Positions 29,183 through 38,977 of a stretch of DNA of 64,000 nucleotides are shown piece by piece. The position numbers and the translations under genes are program-made. This DNA is from Cyanobacteria bacterium QS_8_64_29 (GTDB lineage Bacteria > Cyanobacteriota > Cyanobacteriia > Cyanobacteriales > Rubidibacteraceae). The notes under the pieces are model-generated. The model had not been told where the DNA came from and did no database searches. It was given only the letters and a program-made list of their open reading frames with translations. Positions within the stretch are counted from its first letter, which is position 1. Every line of letters begins with the position of its first letter. The stretch is from contig PXQH01000042.1 of NCBI GenBank assembly GCA_003022125.1, positions 36,753 through 100,752 on the forward strand, given 5' to 3'.

Positions 29183-30448
29183 TTGAGCCAGCAGACCGCT
29201 GCTGAGGCGGCCTTGGAGCGGGCAAGCCACCCGGATGCTGAGTGCGATGTCGCCATCGTCGGCGGTGGCGTTGTTGGAGCAACGCTGGCAGCCGCGCTCG
29301 CCAATGCGGGCTTTGAGGTCGCCATTATTGAGGCGCGATCGCTGGCCCAGGCCCTGGCAGGGGCCCAAGCTTACGTCCTGTCGTATCTCTCCAGCTGCAT
29401 CCTGCAAAACATCGGCATTTGGGAGCGGCTGCATCCCCAGATTGCCGCCTTTCGGTGCATTCACCTCAGCGACGCCCACCGCGCCAACAGCGTTCGCTTC
29501 CGGCCGCAGGATTTAGGGCGGCCCGCCGAGGCACTGGGGTACGTGGCCGAACACCGCCCCCTATTGGGCGAGCTGCAGGCAGCCCTCAAAGCCTCGCCGC
29601 GCGTGCAGTGGTGGGCGCCGGCGCGCGCCACTGCCATCTCGCGCGGGCAAGGCTCTGTCGGGTTGGAGCTAGCATGCGAGCGTGATCGCTACCGCTTGCG
29701 GGCGCGCTTGCTGGTTGGGGCGGATGGGGCGCGCTCGCGCATCCGCCAGCAAGCTGGCATCGGGACGTGGGGCTGGGCCTACTGGCAATCCTGCGTTGCC
29801 GCCATCGTGCAGCCCGAGCGCCCCCCGCACGGGACAGCCTTTGAGAGCTTTTGGCCCAGCGGCCCCATGGGAATGCTGCCGCTGCCGGGCAACCGCTACC
29901 AAGTCATCTGGACGGCGCCGCACCCCCAGGCCCGCGCCCTGCACGCGGCCAGCGCTCGCGCGTTTGCAGCAACGCTGGAGCAGCGAGCCGGCCGGACCCT
30001 GGGCCGTGTCTCGCTGGCGGGCGAGCGCGGGCTGTTTCCGCTGCAGCTGATGCAGAGCGAGCGTTACGCCGGCGATCGCGTGGCCCTGGTGGGCGACGCC
30101 GCGCACCGCTGCCATCCGGTCGGCGGCCAGGGCCTGAATCTGGGCATCCGCGATGCAGCGGCGCTGGCACAAGTCCTGCAGGGCGCCCGCCAAGCGGGGG
30201 ATGACATCGGCGATCGCTCGGTGCTGGCGCGCTACGAGCGCTGGCGCCAGCGCGAGAACCGCACCATCCTGGGCGCCACCGACCTGCTCGATCGACTGTT
30301 TTCCAACGAGTGGCTGCCGGCTGTCGCTACGCGGCAACTGGGCCTGCAGGCGCTGCACCAGCTGGCCCCGGTCCGAGCGCAGGCGCTGCAGCTCATGGCC
30401 GGGCTCAACGGCGAGCTGCCGCAATTGGCCCGCTCACCCCATCCCTAG
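29183..30448 (+). CDS. FAD-dependent hydroxylase, UbiH/Coq6 family
   Basis: 421 residues. The FAD-binding GGGVVG is at 27-32 and the second flavin motif GDAAHRCHPVGGQGLNLG near 306. The family hydroxylates aromatic rings in quinone biosynthesis, and in cyanobacteria the single UbiH-like enzyme is usually linked to plastoquinone or carotenoid-type quinone metabolism; the exact step is inference. The start is a TTG at 29183, since no ATG/GTG lies before the flavin motif; the GGGAGG is unusually close to it. The 3' end overlaps guaB3 by 15 nt, tail to tail. Confidence 0.82.
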   Translation: MSQQTAAEAALERASHPDAECDVAIVGGGVVGATLAAALANAGFEVAIIEARSLAQALAGAQAYVLSYLSSCILQNIGIWERLHPQIAAFRCIHLSDAHRANSVRFRPQDLGRPAEALGYVAEHRPLLGELQAALKASPRVQWWAPARATAISRGQGSVGLELACERDRYRLRARLLVGADGARSRIRQQAGIGTWGWAYWQSCVAAIVQPERPPHGTAFESFWPSGPMGMLPLPGNRYQVIWTAPHPQARALHAASARAFAATLEQRAGRTLGRVSLAGERGLFPLQLMQSERYAGDRVALVGDAAHRCHPVGGQGLNLGIRDAAALAQVLQGARQAGDDIGDRSVLARYERWRQRENRTILGATDLLDRLFSNEWLPAVATRQLGLQALHQLAPVRAQALQLMAGLNGELPQLARSPHP

Positions 30449-31606
30449 CTGTTGGGCTTGCTGGTAGACTTTGCCTTCGGTGAGCAAGGCGTGGGCAATG
30501 GCAACCTCCACCTGCTGCATGTCGCGCAAGTCTTTGGCCCCCAGGGTGCCCATGCTCGTCGCGATCGCGCCGTGCAGGTTGTGCGTGCCGTCATCGAGCT
30601 GCGCCGGCCCCACCAGAATGTGCGCTAGCGAGCCCGTGGTGCCCACGCGCACGCGCGTCCCGCGCGGCAAGACCGGGCTGGGCGTGGCCATGCCCCAGTG
30701 AAAGCCTTGACCGGGGGCCTCGGCGGCCCGCGCCAAGGGCGAGCCGATCATGACCGCGTCCGCGCCGCAGGCAAGGCACTTGGCGATGTCGCCGCCAGTC
30801 ACCAACCCGCCATCGGCCAGCACAGTGACCTGATTGCCCGTTTCGCGGTAGTGGTCTTCGCGGGCGGCCGCGCAGTCGGCGATCGCGGTTGCTTGCGGCA
30901 CGCCCACCCCCAACACGCCGCGCGAAGTGCAAGCGGCACCCGGCCCGATGCCCACCGCAATGCCGGCAGCACCGGCTTGCATGAGCTCACGCGCGACCTC
31001 GTAGGTGACGCAGTTGCCCACTACCACCGGCATGGGCATTTGCTGGCAAAAGGCGGCCAGATCGAGCGGCTCCACCGCTTCCGCCGCCAAGTGGGCGGTC
31101 GAGACTACCGTTGCTTGGACGAAGGTCAGATCGGCGCCGGCCCGCGCAATGGTCTCACCGAACCGGATTGCCCCAGCGGGAGTTACGCTCACGGCAGCTA
31201 AACCGCCTGCCGCTTTAATCTCGGCAATGCGGCGCTCGATCAGCTCGGGCATCACAGGCTGCGCGTACAGCTCCTGCATGAGCCCGACGAACTCTGAGTT
31301 ATCGACCGAGGCGATGCGCGCCAGGACTGCCTCAGGTTGCTCGTAGCGCGTTTGGACGCCCTCTAGGTTGAGCACGCCCAGGGCCCCATGCTGCGACAGC
31401 AGAGTCGCCATGCGCCCATCAACTACGCTATCCATTGCGCTGGCAACAATGGGAATTTGGCGCTCGAGCTCGCCAACCTGCCAGCGCGTGTCGGCCAGGC
31501 TGGCATCGAGCGTGCGCCTGCCCGGCACCAGCGCGATCTCATCGATGCCGTAGGCGCGGCGCGCCTGCTTGCCGCGACCGATTGCAATGCCCTCGCCTGC
31601 GTTCAT
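30434..31606 (-). CDS. guaB3: GuaB3-family IMP dehydrogenase-related protein
   Basis: 390 residues of the TIM-barrel IMPDH/GMPR superfamily, without CBS domains. The loop GIGPGAACTSRG holds the catalytic-type Cys, and the N-terminal GRGKQARRAYGIDEIALVPG is typical of GuaB3. GuaB3 enzymes convert IMP to XMP or related nucleotides in purine metabolism. The ATG at 31606 fits the family. It is the last gene of the minus-strand series ndhN-ldpA-ycf45, but a 179-nt gap (31607-31785) may give it its own promoter. Confidence 0.9.
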   Translation of the reverse strand: MNAGEGIAIGRGKQARRAYGIDEIALVPGRRTLDASLADTRWQVGELERQIPIVASAMDSVVDGRMATLLSQHGALGVLNLEGVQTRYEQPEAVLARIASVDNSEFVGLMQELYAQPVMPELIERRIAEIKAAGGLAAVSVTPAGAIRFGETIARAGADLTFVQATVVSTAHLAAEAVEPLDLAAFCQQMPMPVVVGNCVTYEVARELMQAGAAGIAVGIGPGAACTSRGVLGVGVPQATAIADCAAAREDHYRETGNQVTVLADGGLVTGGDIAKCLACGADAVMIGSPLARAAEAPGQGFHWGMATPSPVLPRGTRVRVGTTGSLAHILVGPAQLDDGTHNLHGAIATSMGTLGAKDLRDMQQVEVAIAHALLTEGKVYQQAQQLGMG

Positions 31607-31785
31607 AGCAATGCCCTGCCGCGGCCCATGTCCGTCAAACCGTGCGCTCGGCCCTCAAGCGGCTATCCCTGCCCGTCGGGCCAGCCGGCAGCTGCAGGCA
31701 GGAGACGCACGCTCGCAGCGTTCGATTAGCATACCAAACGGCCGAGGTTACTAGCCAGGCCGTTGCGCTCCTGGAACCGGGAACC

Positions 31786-33567
31786 TCAGGCGGGATAGAT
31801 GCGCAAGCGCCGGTGGGGATCGTCGCCGTAGCTATCGGAGGAGAGCCGGTAGTGCTCGGCAAGCTCGTGCTGCATGCGGCGGATCTTGGCCGAGCGCGGC
31901 AGCAACTCCACCGGCTGTCCCTTGGGCAGGACGATCTGCTCCACTGCCAAGCGGGCTTCTTCTAGGGCTTCGATCTCATCGTCACTGCCGCTTTGCGAAA
32001 ATAAGCGCAAATCGGTGGACTCGGGCACTTGGGCGTCATCGGCATGGGTCAATCGCCGCAGCGCCCGCGCAATCTGCGAGCTGGAGTTGGATTTGACCGT
32101 ATAGATGGGCAAATCCCGATTTTTGGCAATTTGGCGGATCTTGGCGTGGTTTTTGACCTGCGATCGCAGCGCCAAGATGGCATCGGCACTGCCGGCATCT
32201 TTAGTTAGCACCACCGGCAGCTCCAGCACCTCCAGCACGCGCTCGATTTGATTGCGGCTGATGCTGTAGGGATAAACGCAAACCGACGTATCTTCCCCGT
32301 TGGGACCGGCAGCGGGCTCCCGCTCGCCAACGGCAGCAGGGTCCGATTGGGCCAGCAGCTGTTCGAAATCGGGGCGGCTGGGCGTGCCTGCCTGGGGCAC
32401 CGGTTGCATGCGACCTGTCGCCCGCAGGCCCGTGGGCCGCTCGGGGACGGGGTCGCTTTTGGGATCGCCCCCGAACGGGGTCTGGGATTGTTGCGGCAGC
32501 TCGCGCGTAATGACGGGGTGGCCGCGCTCGTTGAGGGCTCGCACTTGCGGCTCGGGGTCCCGGCCGCGCAGCAGCCGATCAACGGTGTCAGCAACGTCTT
32601 GGTGGACGACCCAACGCTGCCGCTCTAGCATCTCGATGGCGATCTCGAAGGTCGGGGGCGCTTTGCGCTCGAGGACGGCTTTTTGCGAGCCGCGCCGCTT
32701 GGACTCCTCATCGCTGAGCGTGACGGATTCGATCCCGCCGATCAAATCCGAGAGCGTGGGGTTTTTGATCAGGTTCTCCAGGTGGTTGCCGTGGGCGGTG
32801 CCCACCAGCTGGACGCCGCGCTCGGCGATGGTTCGGGCCGCTAGCGCTTCCGGCTCGGTCCCGATCTCGTCGATGACGATGACCTCAGGCATGTGATTTT
32901 CCACCGCCTCGATCATGACCTGGTGCTGCTGCTCGGGGCGCGGGACCTGCATCCGCCGGGCGCGGCCGATGGCGGGATGGGGGATGTCGCCATCGCCGGC
33001 GATTTCGTTGGAGGTGTCGATGATGACCACGCGCTTGCCCAGATCGTCGGCCAAAACGCGCGCGATCTCGCGCAAGGCGGTGGTTTTGCCCACGCCCGGG
33101 CGCCCCAGCATCAGCAGCGAGCGGCCCGTCTCGACCAGATCGCGGATGGTGGCGATGGTGCCGAACACCGCCCGACCGATCCGGCACGTTAGCCCCACAA
33201 TCTCCCCCGAACGATTGCGAATGGCGCTGATGCGGTGGAGCGTGCGCTCGATGCCGGCCCGGTTGTCGCCGGTGAACATGCCCACGCGATCGCTGCAGTA
33301 CTGCAAGTCGGCCTGCGAGACGGGGGCCTCGCTCAAAGCCTCGACCTCGCCGCCCTCAAAGCGAGCCTCGGGCGGGCGCCCCAGATCCATGACCACCTCG
33401 ATTAGGCGATCACGGGCACTGTGCTGCCGCAGCTGAGCTTGCAGCTGCGGCGGCAGGCTATCGAGCAAGGCATCGAGATCGTCGGTAACCTCGACCTCCC
33501 GAGCCTCCTCGCTCCCCGATGGACGCGATTCGCTAGCGGCAGCGTTGCGCTCGTTGGACTCAACCAT
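31786..33567 (-). CDS. ycf45: R3H-domain AAA ATPase (Ycf45-like)
   Basis: 593 residues. A SpoIIIAA-like ATPase core contains Walker A GRPGVGKT near 140 and VIVIDEIGTEPEA near 225, and the C-terminus carries an R3H single-stranded nucleic-acid-binding domain (ending RRLRIYPA). Ycf45 is encoded in some red-lineage plastids and throughout cyanobacteria; its function is unknown. It starts 53 nt downstream of ldpA on the same strand. Confidence 0.87.
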   Translation of the reverse strand: MVESNERNAAASESRPSGSEEAREVEVTDDLDALLDSLPPQLQAQLRQHSARDRLIEVVMDLGRPPEARFEGGEVEALSEAPVSQADLQYCSDRVGMFTGDNRAGIERTLHRISAIRNRSGEIVGLTCRIGRAVFGTIATIRDLVETGRSLLMLGRPGVGKTTALREIARVLADDLGKRVVIIDTSNEIAGDGDIPHPAIGRARRMQVPRPEQQHQVMIEAVENHMPEVIVIDEIGTEPEALAARTIAERGVQLVGTAHGNHLENLIKNPTLSDLIGGIESVTLSDEESKRRGSQKAVLERKAPPTFEIAIEMLERQRWVVHQDVADTVDRLLRGRDPEPQVRALNERGHPVITRELPQQSQTPFGGDPKSDPVPERPTGLRATGRMQPVPQAGTPSRPDFEQLLAQSDPAAVGEREPAAGPNGEDTSVCVYPYSISRNQIERVLEVLELPVVLTKDAGSADAILALRSQVKNHAKIRQIAKNRDLPIYTVKSNSSSQIARALRRLTHADDAQVPESTDLRLFSQSGSDDEIEALEEARLAVEQIVLPKGQPVELLPRSAKIRRMQHELAEHYRLSSDSYGDDPHRRLRIYPA

Positions 33568-33620
33568 AACTAGTAGCCAGCAGCGGGACTCGCCATGGGC
33601 CGAGCGCGCGCCCGGAGCGC

Positions 33621-34751
33621 TCAGCCCGCCGAAGCGGCTGCCAGCTCAGCCGGCAGGCGCTCGGGGGGCAAAACGGCTGCTTTGAGCTGCGACACCAATG
33701 CTTGGGCCTGCGCGACGGCTCGCTCGCACAGTTGCGGGCACTGCTCGAGCTGCACATAAGGGCGGTTGGCATCAAGGTTGCGCTGGTTGAGGGCCTCGAG
33801 TTCTGCCAGCACGGGCGATAGAAGCGAGCGCGCGTAACTGCCGTAGGCAATGCCAGCAGCTGGCGGTAGCGAGTTCCCCTGGGATCCGCTCAACAACCCT
33901 GCTTCGGCTAATTTGGTAACGGTGTGCTGGTTCGTTCCGCCTGCCAGCTGAACGTAGCCAGGCAGCGAGCCGGCCAGCACCTTGCGGGCTAGCTTGAGCG
34001 AGGCACGCGCCGTTCCCACCCCAATATCGCCACTCATGGGGCGCCCGTCTGTTTGCCAAATTAGCGCATGCGGCGCCGGCAGCACCATCCGGGCCAGCGA
34101 TCGCAGATAGTCAAGCAGCTGCGGGCCATCGGGGCAGCTGATGGCGAGCAGCTTGAGGCAGTGGCGGTAGGGCTCGAGGGCCGACAGCAGCGCTCGAAAC
34201 TCGCGCTCTCGGCCCACCTGGGTATGGATTTCGATCGCGTCGATCTCGCCGCTGGCCAGCTGCGGGCTCAGCGCTTGCGGCGTTACTTGATACGAGCGCG
34301 TTTGGATGAGCTGGCTCGGACAGACGGGCAGGCAGCGACCGCAGCCGTAGCAGCGCTGCGCGATGACGCCGGCGCTGCCATGGGCTTGTGCCTGGAAGGT
34401 GATGGCCTCGGCCGGGCAGGCCGCAATGCAGGGCTGCGGGCAGGCAGGTGGGCAAGCCGTGACATCGAACTCGGCTTTGCGAAAGTGGGGATCGTCGCCG
34501 TCGTTGAGGCTGACCATGAGCCAAGGTCGCGGCTGACCGGTTGGTGCTAGCCGCTGGGCGGCTTGCACCCCTTCGCGGGCTGCCGCAATCGCCGCCGGAT
34601 CGGCGGCGACATCGATGCAGTCAGCACCGGCCAGCGCGTACGCCAGGCTCAAGCTGCGAACGGCCGGCTGGTGCTGGTAGCTGGCGCCGCAGATGAGCTT
34701 GAACCAGTGTCCTTGTTGCAGAGCCTGCAGCGGTTGGGGTCGTTCGGTCAC
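33621..34751 (-). CDS. ldpA: light-dependent period protein LdpA (4Fe-4S)
   Basis: 376 residues from a GTG at 34749-34751, where the LdpA N-terminal sequence LQQGHWFKLICGAS follows; the frame remains open to 34994 with unrelated residues. Cys-rich 4Fe-4S ferredoxin segments occur near 100-115 (CPPACPQPC) and 133-145 (CYGCGRCLPVCP). LdpA senses redox/light state and modulates the period of the KaiABC clock in Synechococcus elongatus. It follows ndhN by 83 nt, an arrangement that ties it to the NDH-1 redox complex. Confidence 0.88.
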   Translation of the reverse strand: MTERPQPLQALQQGHWFKLICGASYQHQPAVRSLSLAYALAGADCIDVAADPAAIAAAREGVQAAQRLAPTGQPRPWLMVSLNDGDDPHFRKAEFDVTACPPACPQPCIAACPAEAITFQAQAHGSAGVIAQRCYGCGRCLPVCPSQLIQTRSYQVTPQALSPQLASGEIDAIEIHTQVGREREFRALLSALEPYRHCLKLLAISCPDGPQLLDYLRSLARMVLPAPHALIWQTDGRPMSGDIGVGTARASLKLARKVLAGSLPGYVQLAGGTNQHTVTKLAEAGLLSGSQGNSLPPAAGIAYGSYARSLLSPVLAELEALNQRNLDANRPYVQLEQCPQLCERAVAQAQALVSQLKAAVLPPERLPAELAAASAG

Positions 34752-34834
34752 GCCTAGAGGAGCGGAACAGCGCCGCTGGCAGGAGAGGGTTGCTTTTAGT
34801 CTGCCAAACGTCGGGGGCGGTGTCAGGGATGGGG

Positions 34835-35317
34835 CTAGCTCGCCGGGGCAGCGAGCTGCTCGCGCAGCGGCACCCAGCGAAAAGCGCGATCGCCGCCAAT
34901 TTCGACCACAACTCGAACGCGGGGCTCCCGTTGCGGCAGCTTGCAGAGGTAGTCCCATTCCAGCCGCGACAGAATGAAACCCTCGATCAGCCACAGCAGC
35001 AGTCCTTTGCTGTTAGCGGGCAGGGCATCCAGCTGCGTTTGCACGATGGGCGGAACGTAGTAAATATCGCCCACTGCAGCCTCGCGGCCGATGTTCTTTT
35101 TGCCCAGAAAGGGCGGACGGACGCCGTGGGTGTCGGTTAAGTAGCTGGGTAAATCGCCCAAGCTCTTAGCGCTCAGGTGCAGGCTGTGGTAGCCGGCGGC
35201 GCGCAGGCGCCGCTGGTAGCGTCCCTCATAACCGCCCTCGAGGGGCGTATAAACCCCCAAGGTTCCTTCGCGCTCGAGGTCCCGCAGGAACGCTTTCCCC
35301 GCTGTCAGTAGTGGCAT
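34835..35317 (-). CDS. ndhN: NAD(P)H-quinone oxidoreductase subunit N
   Basis: 160 residues. Recognisable NdhN sequence includes the N-terminal ...RDLEREGTLGVYTPLEGG, YEGRYQRRLRAAGY and THGVRPPFLGKK. NdhN is a peripheral subunit specific to the photosynthetic NDH-1 complex, which handles cyclic electron flow, respiration and CO2 uptake at the thylakoid membrane. The ATG at 35317 fits family length; the long upstream frame is antisense to the S10 leader. It is divergent from the ribosomal supercluster. Confidence 0.94.
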   Translation of the reverse strand: MPLLTAGKAFLRDLEREGTLGVYTPLEGGYEGRYQRRLRAAGYHSLHLSAKSLGDLPSYLTDTHGVRPPFLGKKNIGREAAVGDIYYVPPIVQTQLDALPANSKGLLLWLIEGFILSRLEWDYLCKLPQREPRVRVVVEIGGDRAFRWVPLREQLAAPAS

Positions 35318-35384
35318 GGCCTTACAAACCGCTAAACCGCTTGCGGCCCGATTGTAATTGGGCGCCGGTATCGTCCAACAGCCA

Positions 35385-35413
35385 TTGCACCGAACGGGGG
35401 CGAGCGCTATAAT
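35385..35413 (+). promoter_or_regulatory. sigma-70 promoter of the S10-spc-alpha supercluster
   Basis: TTGCAC (-35) at 35385-35390, a 17-nt spacer and TATAAT (-10) at 35408-35413. This is a near-perfect housekeeping promoter in the spacer between divergent ndhN and rplC, pointing at rplC. Transcription should begin around 35420. Confidence 0.85.
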
Positions 35414-35419
35414 GGCTTC

Positions 35420-35759
35420 TCGCCGTTCAGAGCCGAGAGGGCTTTGAGCCCGGGTTGCGCTAGCGGCCTTCCCGTCGCAACCGGGGCAGTAGCGGCCGCC
35501 GTTGCTTGAGTGCTGCGGGCTGCCCGAGCGAAACGCAGTCTTGATGGCTGGAGCGCCGGGGACCCCAGGCATGAGGGCCCACCCCAGCCAGCTCCGGTCG
35601 GGCAATCGCATCGGCCACTGCCGCCGGCCTCGGGCCGGCAAGCGCCAGCGACGGTTGACAGCAGTCGGTAAGGCGGCTGCAGCGGCTCGGGCAGGCCGCA
35701 TTAGCCAGGCCCGTTCCCTATCAGGTGATCGGGTTCGTATCGAGCGAGAGGATTGCCGC
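35420..35759 (+). other. long structured 5' leader of the ribosomal protein operon
   Basis: About 340 nt separate the promoter from rplC, and no gene-like reading frame is evident. It holds several perfect hairpins: GGGCT/AGCCC with a 3-nt loop at 35439-35451, GGTTGCG/CGCAACC at 35453-35482, and GCCGGCC-TCG-GGCCGGC at 35623-35639. No T-run follows them, so they are not classic terminators. The layout suits an autoregulatory leader; which ribosomal protein would bind is unknown. Confidence 0.5.
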
Positions 35760-36413
35760 ATGTCTGTGGGGCTTTTGGGCGAAAAACTCGGCATGACCCA
35801 AATTTTCGAATCAGAGCAGGGAACGGCCATCCCCGTAACCGCCATTCAGGCCGGGCCCTGTACGGTGACCCAAATCAAAACCGAGGCCAGCGATGGCTAC
35901 AACGCCATTCAGCTGGGCTACGGCGAGACCAAGCCCAAGGCATTGACCCGGCCCGAGAGCGGTCACCTGCAAAAGTCGGGGGCACCGCCGCTGCGCCATC
36001 TGAAAGAGTATCGGACTGCGCAGGCCGAGGGGTTTGAGCTGGGCCAGCAGCTCACGGCCGAGCGCTTCGAGGCGGGCCAAACCGTTGATGTTAAAGGCAT
36101 CAGTATCGGGCGCGGCTTTGCCGGTTACCAGAAGCGGCACAATTTCAGCCGCGGCTCCAAAACCCACGGCTCCAAAAACTACCGGCATCCGGGCGCCATC
36201 GGACCGGGGTCTACTCCCGGACGCGTTTATCCGGGCTCGCGCATGGCGGGCCGCATGGGGGGCAAACCCGTCACCGTGCGCAAGCTCAAAATCGTGCGCG
36301 TGGACCCGGAGCGCAACCTGCTGTTAGTCAAAGGCGCGGTACCGGGCAAGCTCGGGGGCGTGCTCAGCATTGCGCCCAGCAACATTGTCGGCGGCGTTAG
36401 CGCCGACGCATAG
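35760..36413 (+). CDS. rplC: 50S ribosomal protein L3
   Basis: 217 residues beginning [16 protein letters not shown]. The conserved internal loop ([13 protein letters not shown]) that reaches the peptidyl transferase centre is present near residue 145. It is the first gene of the supercluster; S10 itself is not upstream, as usual in cyanobacteria. The ATG at 35760 is fixed by homology; the frame extends upstream into the leader. Confidence 0.97.
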   Translation: MSVGLLGEKLGMTQIFESEQGTAIPVTAIQAGPCTVTQIKTEASDGYNAIQLGYGETKPKALTRPESGHLQKSGAPPLRHLKEYRTAQAEGFELGQQLTAERFEAGQTVDVKGISIGRGFAGYQKRHNFSRGSKTHGSKNYRHPGAIGPGSTPGRVYPGSRMAGRMGGKPVTVRKLKIVRVDPERNLLLVKGAVPGKLGGVLSIAPSNIVGGVSADA

Positions 36414-36432
36414 CTAAGGCAACGGTGCAGTC

Positions 36433-37062
36433 ATGGTCGATTGTGCGGTCAAAAATTGGGAGGGAGAAGCCGTCGGGACAGCCTCGCTCGAGCTGAAGGT
36501 GGCTCCAGCCGGAACGGCTTCGCACATCGTCCACCGGGCGCTGGTCCGGCAGCGCACCAACGCTCGCCAGGGCACGGCCTCGGCCAAAACCCGCTCTGAA
36601 GTCCGGGGCGGCGGCCGCAAGCCCTGGCGGCAGAAAGGAACGGGGCGTGCGCGCGCCGGCTCGATGCGATCGCCGCTGCGCAAAGGTGGCGGGGTCATCT
36701 TTCCGCCCAAGCCGCGGAATTTTGCGCTCAAAATGAATCGCAAGGAGCTGCGGCTGGCGCTGCGGACGGCCCTGCAGAGCCGCAGCGACGAGCTGACGGT
36801 CGTCCAAGACTTTAGCGAGCAGCTGCCGCAACCCAAGACCCAAACCTTGGTTGCGGCCCTCCAGCGCTGGGGCCTGGATCCCCAGGCCAAAATCTTGATG
36901 CTGCTGCCCCAGATCCCGCAGCCGCTTTATCTATCGGCGCGCAACGTCCCCAACCTCAAACTGCTGCGGGCCGATGCCCTCAATGTCTACGACCTGCTCG
37001 ATGCCGACAGCCTCGTGGCCACCCCCGAAGCGCTGGCAACGATTCAGGAGGTCTATCAATGA
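36433..37062 (+). CDS. rplD: 50S ribosomal protein L4
   Basis: 209 residues. The extended loop [16 protein letters not shown] near residue 60 lines the nascent-chain exit tunnel. In E. coli L4 represses its own operon through the S10 leader, making it a candidate partner for the leader found here, though cyanobacteria are not known to do this. It overlaps rplW by 4 nt (ATGA at 37059). Confidence 0.97.
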   Translation: MVDCAVKNWEGEAVGTASLELKVAPAGTASHIVHRALVRQRTNARQGTASAKTRSEVRGGGRKPWRQKGTGRARAGSMRSPLRKGGGVIFPPKPRNFALKMNRKELRLALRTALQSRSDELTVVQDFSEQLPQPKTQTLVAALQRWGLDPQAKILMLLPQIPQPLYLSARNVPNLKLLRADALNVYDLLDADSLVATPEALATIQEVYQ

Positions 37063-37361
37063 CCGAATCCGATGCCCGCAACCTCATCGACCTGGTGCGG
37101 CAGCCCATCGTGACCGAAAAAGCGATGCTGCAGCTCGAGGACAACAAGTACGTCTTCGATGTCGCTCGCTCGGCAACCAAGCCCCAGATTCGGGCAGCGA
37201 TCGAGCGCTTGTTCGCTGTCTCGGTCATTAAGGTCAATACGCAGCGCCCGCCGCGCAAAAAACGCCGGGTGGGTCGCTACGCCGGCTACAAGCCGCAGTA
37301 CAAGCGCGCAATCGTCACCTTGGCTGCCGGCGACGCCATCCAGCTCTTTCCCGAGGTTTGA
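37059..37361 (+). CDS. rplW: 50S ribosomal protein L23
   Basis: 100 residues with the typical [12 protein letters not shown] start and a basic [11 protein letters not shown] loop. L23 sits at the tunnel exit and docks trigger factor and SRP. Start codon overlaps the rplD stop, giving translational coupling. Confidence 0.97.
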   Translation: MTESDARNLIDLVRQPIVTEKAMLQLEDNKYVFDVARSATKPQIRAAIERLFAVSVIKVNTQRPPRKKRRVGRYAGYKPQYKRAIVTLAAGDAIQLFPEV

Positions 37362-37394
37362 CCCCGCTTGCCGCCGTTTGTTGGAAGCACCGTT

Positions 37395-38234
37395 ATGGGT
37401 ACTCGCTCCTATCGCCCCCACACCCCCGGCACCCGCCACGCGGTCGTCCCCGACTTTGCCGAGATCGAGCGCAAAAAGCCGGAGAAATCGCTCACCAAGT
37501 ACAAGCACCGCCGCCAGGGGCGCAACAACCGCGGCGTCATCACCAGCCGCCGCCGCGGCAGCGGCCACAAGCGCCGCTACCGCTACATCGACTTTCGGCG
37601 CGACAAGCACGACATCCCCGGCACCATCCAAGCGATCGAGTACGACCCCAACCGCAACGCCCGCATTGCGCTGGTGGTGTATCGGGATGGCGACAAGCGC
37701 TACATCTTGGCGCCGGCCGGGGTCCAGGTGGGCCGCACCATCATGGCCGGCCCCCAAGCACCGCTCGAGGATGGCAACGCCCTGCCGCTGAGCCAAATCC
37801 CCATGGGGACCGACGTTCACAACGTCGAGCTCTACCCTGGTCGGGGCGGACAGATGGTGCGCGCCGCTGGGGCGGCAGCGCGCGTCGTTGCCAAAGAGGG
37901 CGACTACGTTACCCTCGATCTGCCCTCGCGCGAGATGCGCATGGTGCGCCAGGAGTGCTGCGCCACGCTCGGGCGCGTGGGCAACATCGAGCACCGCAAC
38001 CTCAACCGCGGCCAAGCCGGGCGATCGCGGCATCTGGGGCGGCGTCCGGTCGTGCGCGGTAGCGTCATGAATCCGGTCGACCACCCCCACGGTGGTGGGG
38101 AAGGTCGGGCCCCCATCGGGCGCGAACATCCGGTTACCCCTTGGGGCAAGCCCACTGTGGGCTCCAAAACCCGCAAAAAGAAACCCAGCGATGCGCTCAT
38201 CGTGCGCCGCCGGCGCGGGCGGCGGCGCGGCTAG
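37395..38234 (+). CDS. rplB: 50S ribosomal protein L2
   Basis: 279 residues, [14 protein letters not shown] at the N-terminus and the L2 signature [17 protein letters not shown] near residue 225. L2 supports peptidyl transferase activity and subunit association. The ATG at 37395 is chosen over an upstream in-frame start at 37368. Confidence 0.97.
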   Translation: MGTRSYRPHTPGTRHAVVPDFAEIERKKPEKSLTKYKHRRQGRNNRGVITSRRRGSGHKRRYRYIDFRRDKHDIPGTIQAIEYDPNRNARIALVVYRDGDKRYILAPAGVQVGRTIMAGPQAPLEDGNALPLSQIPMGTDVHNVELYPGRGGQMVRAAGAAARVVAKEGDYVTLDLPSREMRMVRQECCATLGRVGNIEHRNLNRGQAGRSRHLGRRPVVRGSVMNPVDHPHGGGEGRAPIGREHPVTPWGKPTVGSKTRKKKPSDALIVRRRRGRRRG

Positions 38235-38276
38235 CGCCCAAACGCTTGCGCCCTTGCAGTTACTGCGCGATTTGCC

Positions 38277-38555
38277 ATGCCTCGTTCGCTCAAAAAAGGA
38301 CCCTTCGTTGACGACGGCCTGCTGACCAAAATCGAGCGGCTCAACGCCAACGAACAGCAGCAAGTCATCAAGACCTGGTCGCGGGCCTCGACCGTGCTGC
38401 CGCAGATGGTGGGGCATACCATCGCGGTTCACAACGGCCGCCAGCACGTCCCCATCTTCATCACCGATCAGATGGTGGGGCACAAGCTGGGCGAGTTCGC
38501 CCCCACCCGCACGTTCCGCGGCCACGCCAAAGACGATCGCAAAGGGCGCCGCTAG
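38277..38555 (+). CDS. rpsS: 30S ribosomal protein S19
   Basis: 92 residues starting [13 protein letters not shown] and containing the S19 signature ([19 protein letters not shown]). It binds 16S rRNA in the head together with S13. Confidence 0.97.
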   Translation: MPRSLKKGPFVDDGLLTKIERLNANEQQQVIKTWSRASTVLPQMVGHTIAVHNGRQHVPIFITDQMVGHKLGEFAPTRTFRGHAKDDRKGRR

Positions 38556-38579
38556 GGCGACCCCACTTAGGAGACAGCC

Positions 38580-38942
38580 ATGGCGGCAGAGACGGCAACG
38601 GAAGTCAAAGCGACCGCACGCTACATCCGCATGTCCCCCCACAAGGTCAGGCGCGTTCTGGACCAGATCCGCGGTCGCTCCTACCGCGAGTCGCTGATCG
38701 TGTTGGAGTTCATGCCCTATCGGGCCTGCGATCCGGTGCTGAAAGTGCTGCGCTCGGCAGCGGCCAATGCCGAGCACAATGCGGGCTGGGATCGGGCCCA
38801 GCTGACCGTCACCCAGGCTTACGCCAACGAAGGGCCCATCCTCAAGCGCTATCGCCCCCGGGCGCAGGGGCGCGCCTACCAAATCAAAAAGCCCACCTGC
38901 CACATCACAGTGGCACTCGCCCAACCTGAAGGCAGCACCTGA
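38580..38942 (+). CDS. rplV: 50S ribosomal protein L22
   Basis: 120 residues; the tunnel-lining beta hairpin and the C-terminal [18 protein letters not shown] segment are recognisable. An AGGAG ribosome binding site is just upstream of the ATG. Confidence 0.97.
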   Translation: MAAETATEVKATARYIRMSPHKVRRVLDQIRGRSYRESLIVLEFMPYRACDPVLKVLRSAAANAEHNAGWDRAQLTVTQAYANEGPILKRYRPRAQGRAYQIKKPTCHITVALAQPEGST

Positions 38943-38977
38943 AGCGGCATCCCGGACGACGCGCAAGGGAGACTCTC

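Noticed and set aside
35655..35683. TTGACA at 35655 as a second promoter close to rplC
   Set aside because: There is no -10-like hexamer at 16-18 nt spacing (TGCAGC at the expected place).
37056..38966. 636-codon minus-strand frame opposite rplW-rplB-rpsS-rplV
   Set aside because: Antisense of four well-conserved ribosomal genes, with no independent features.
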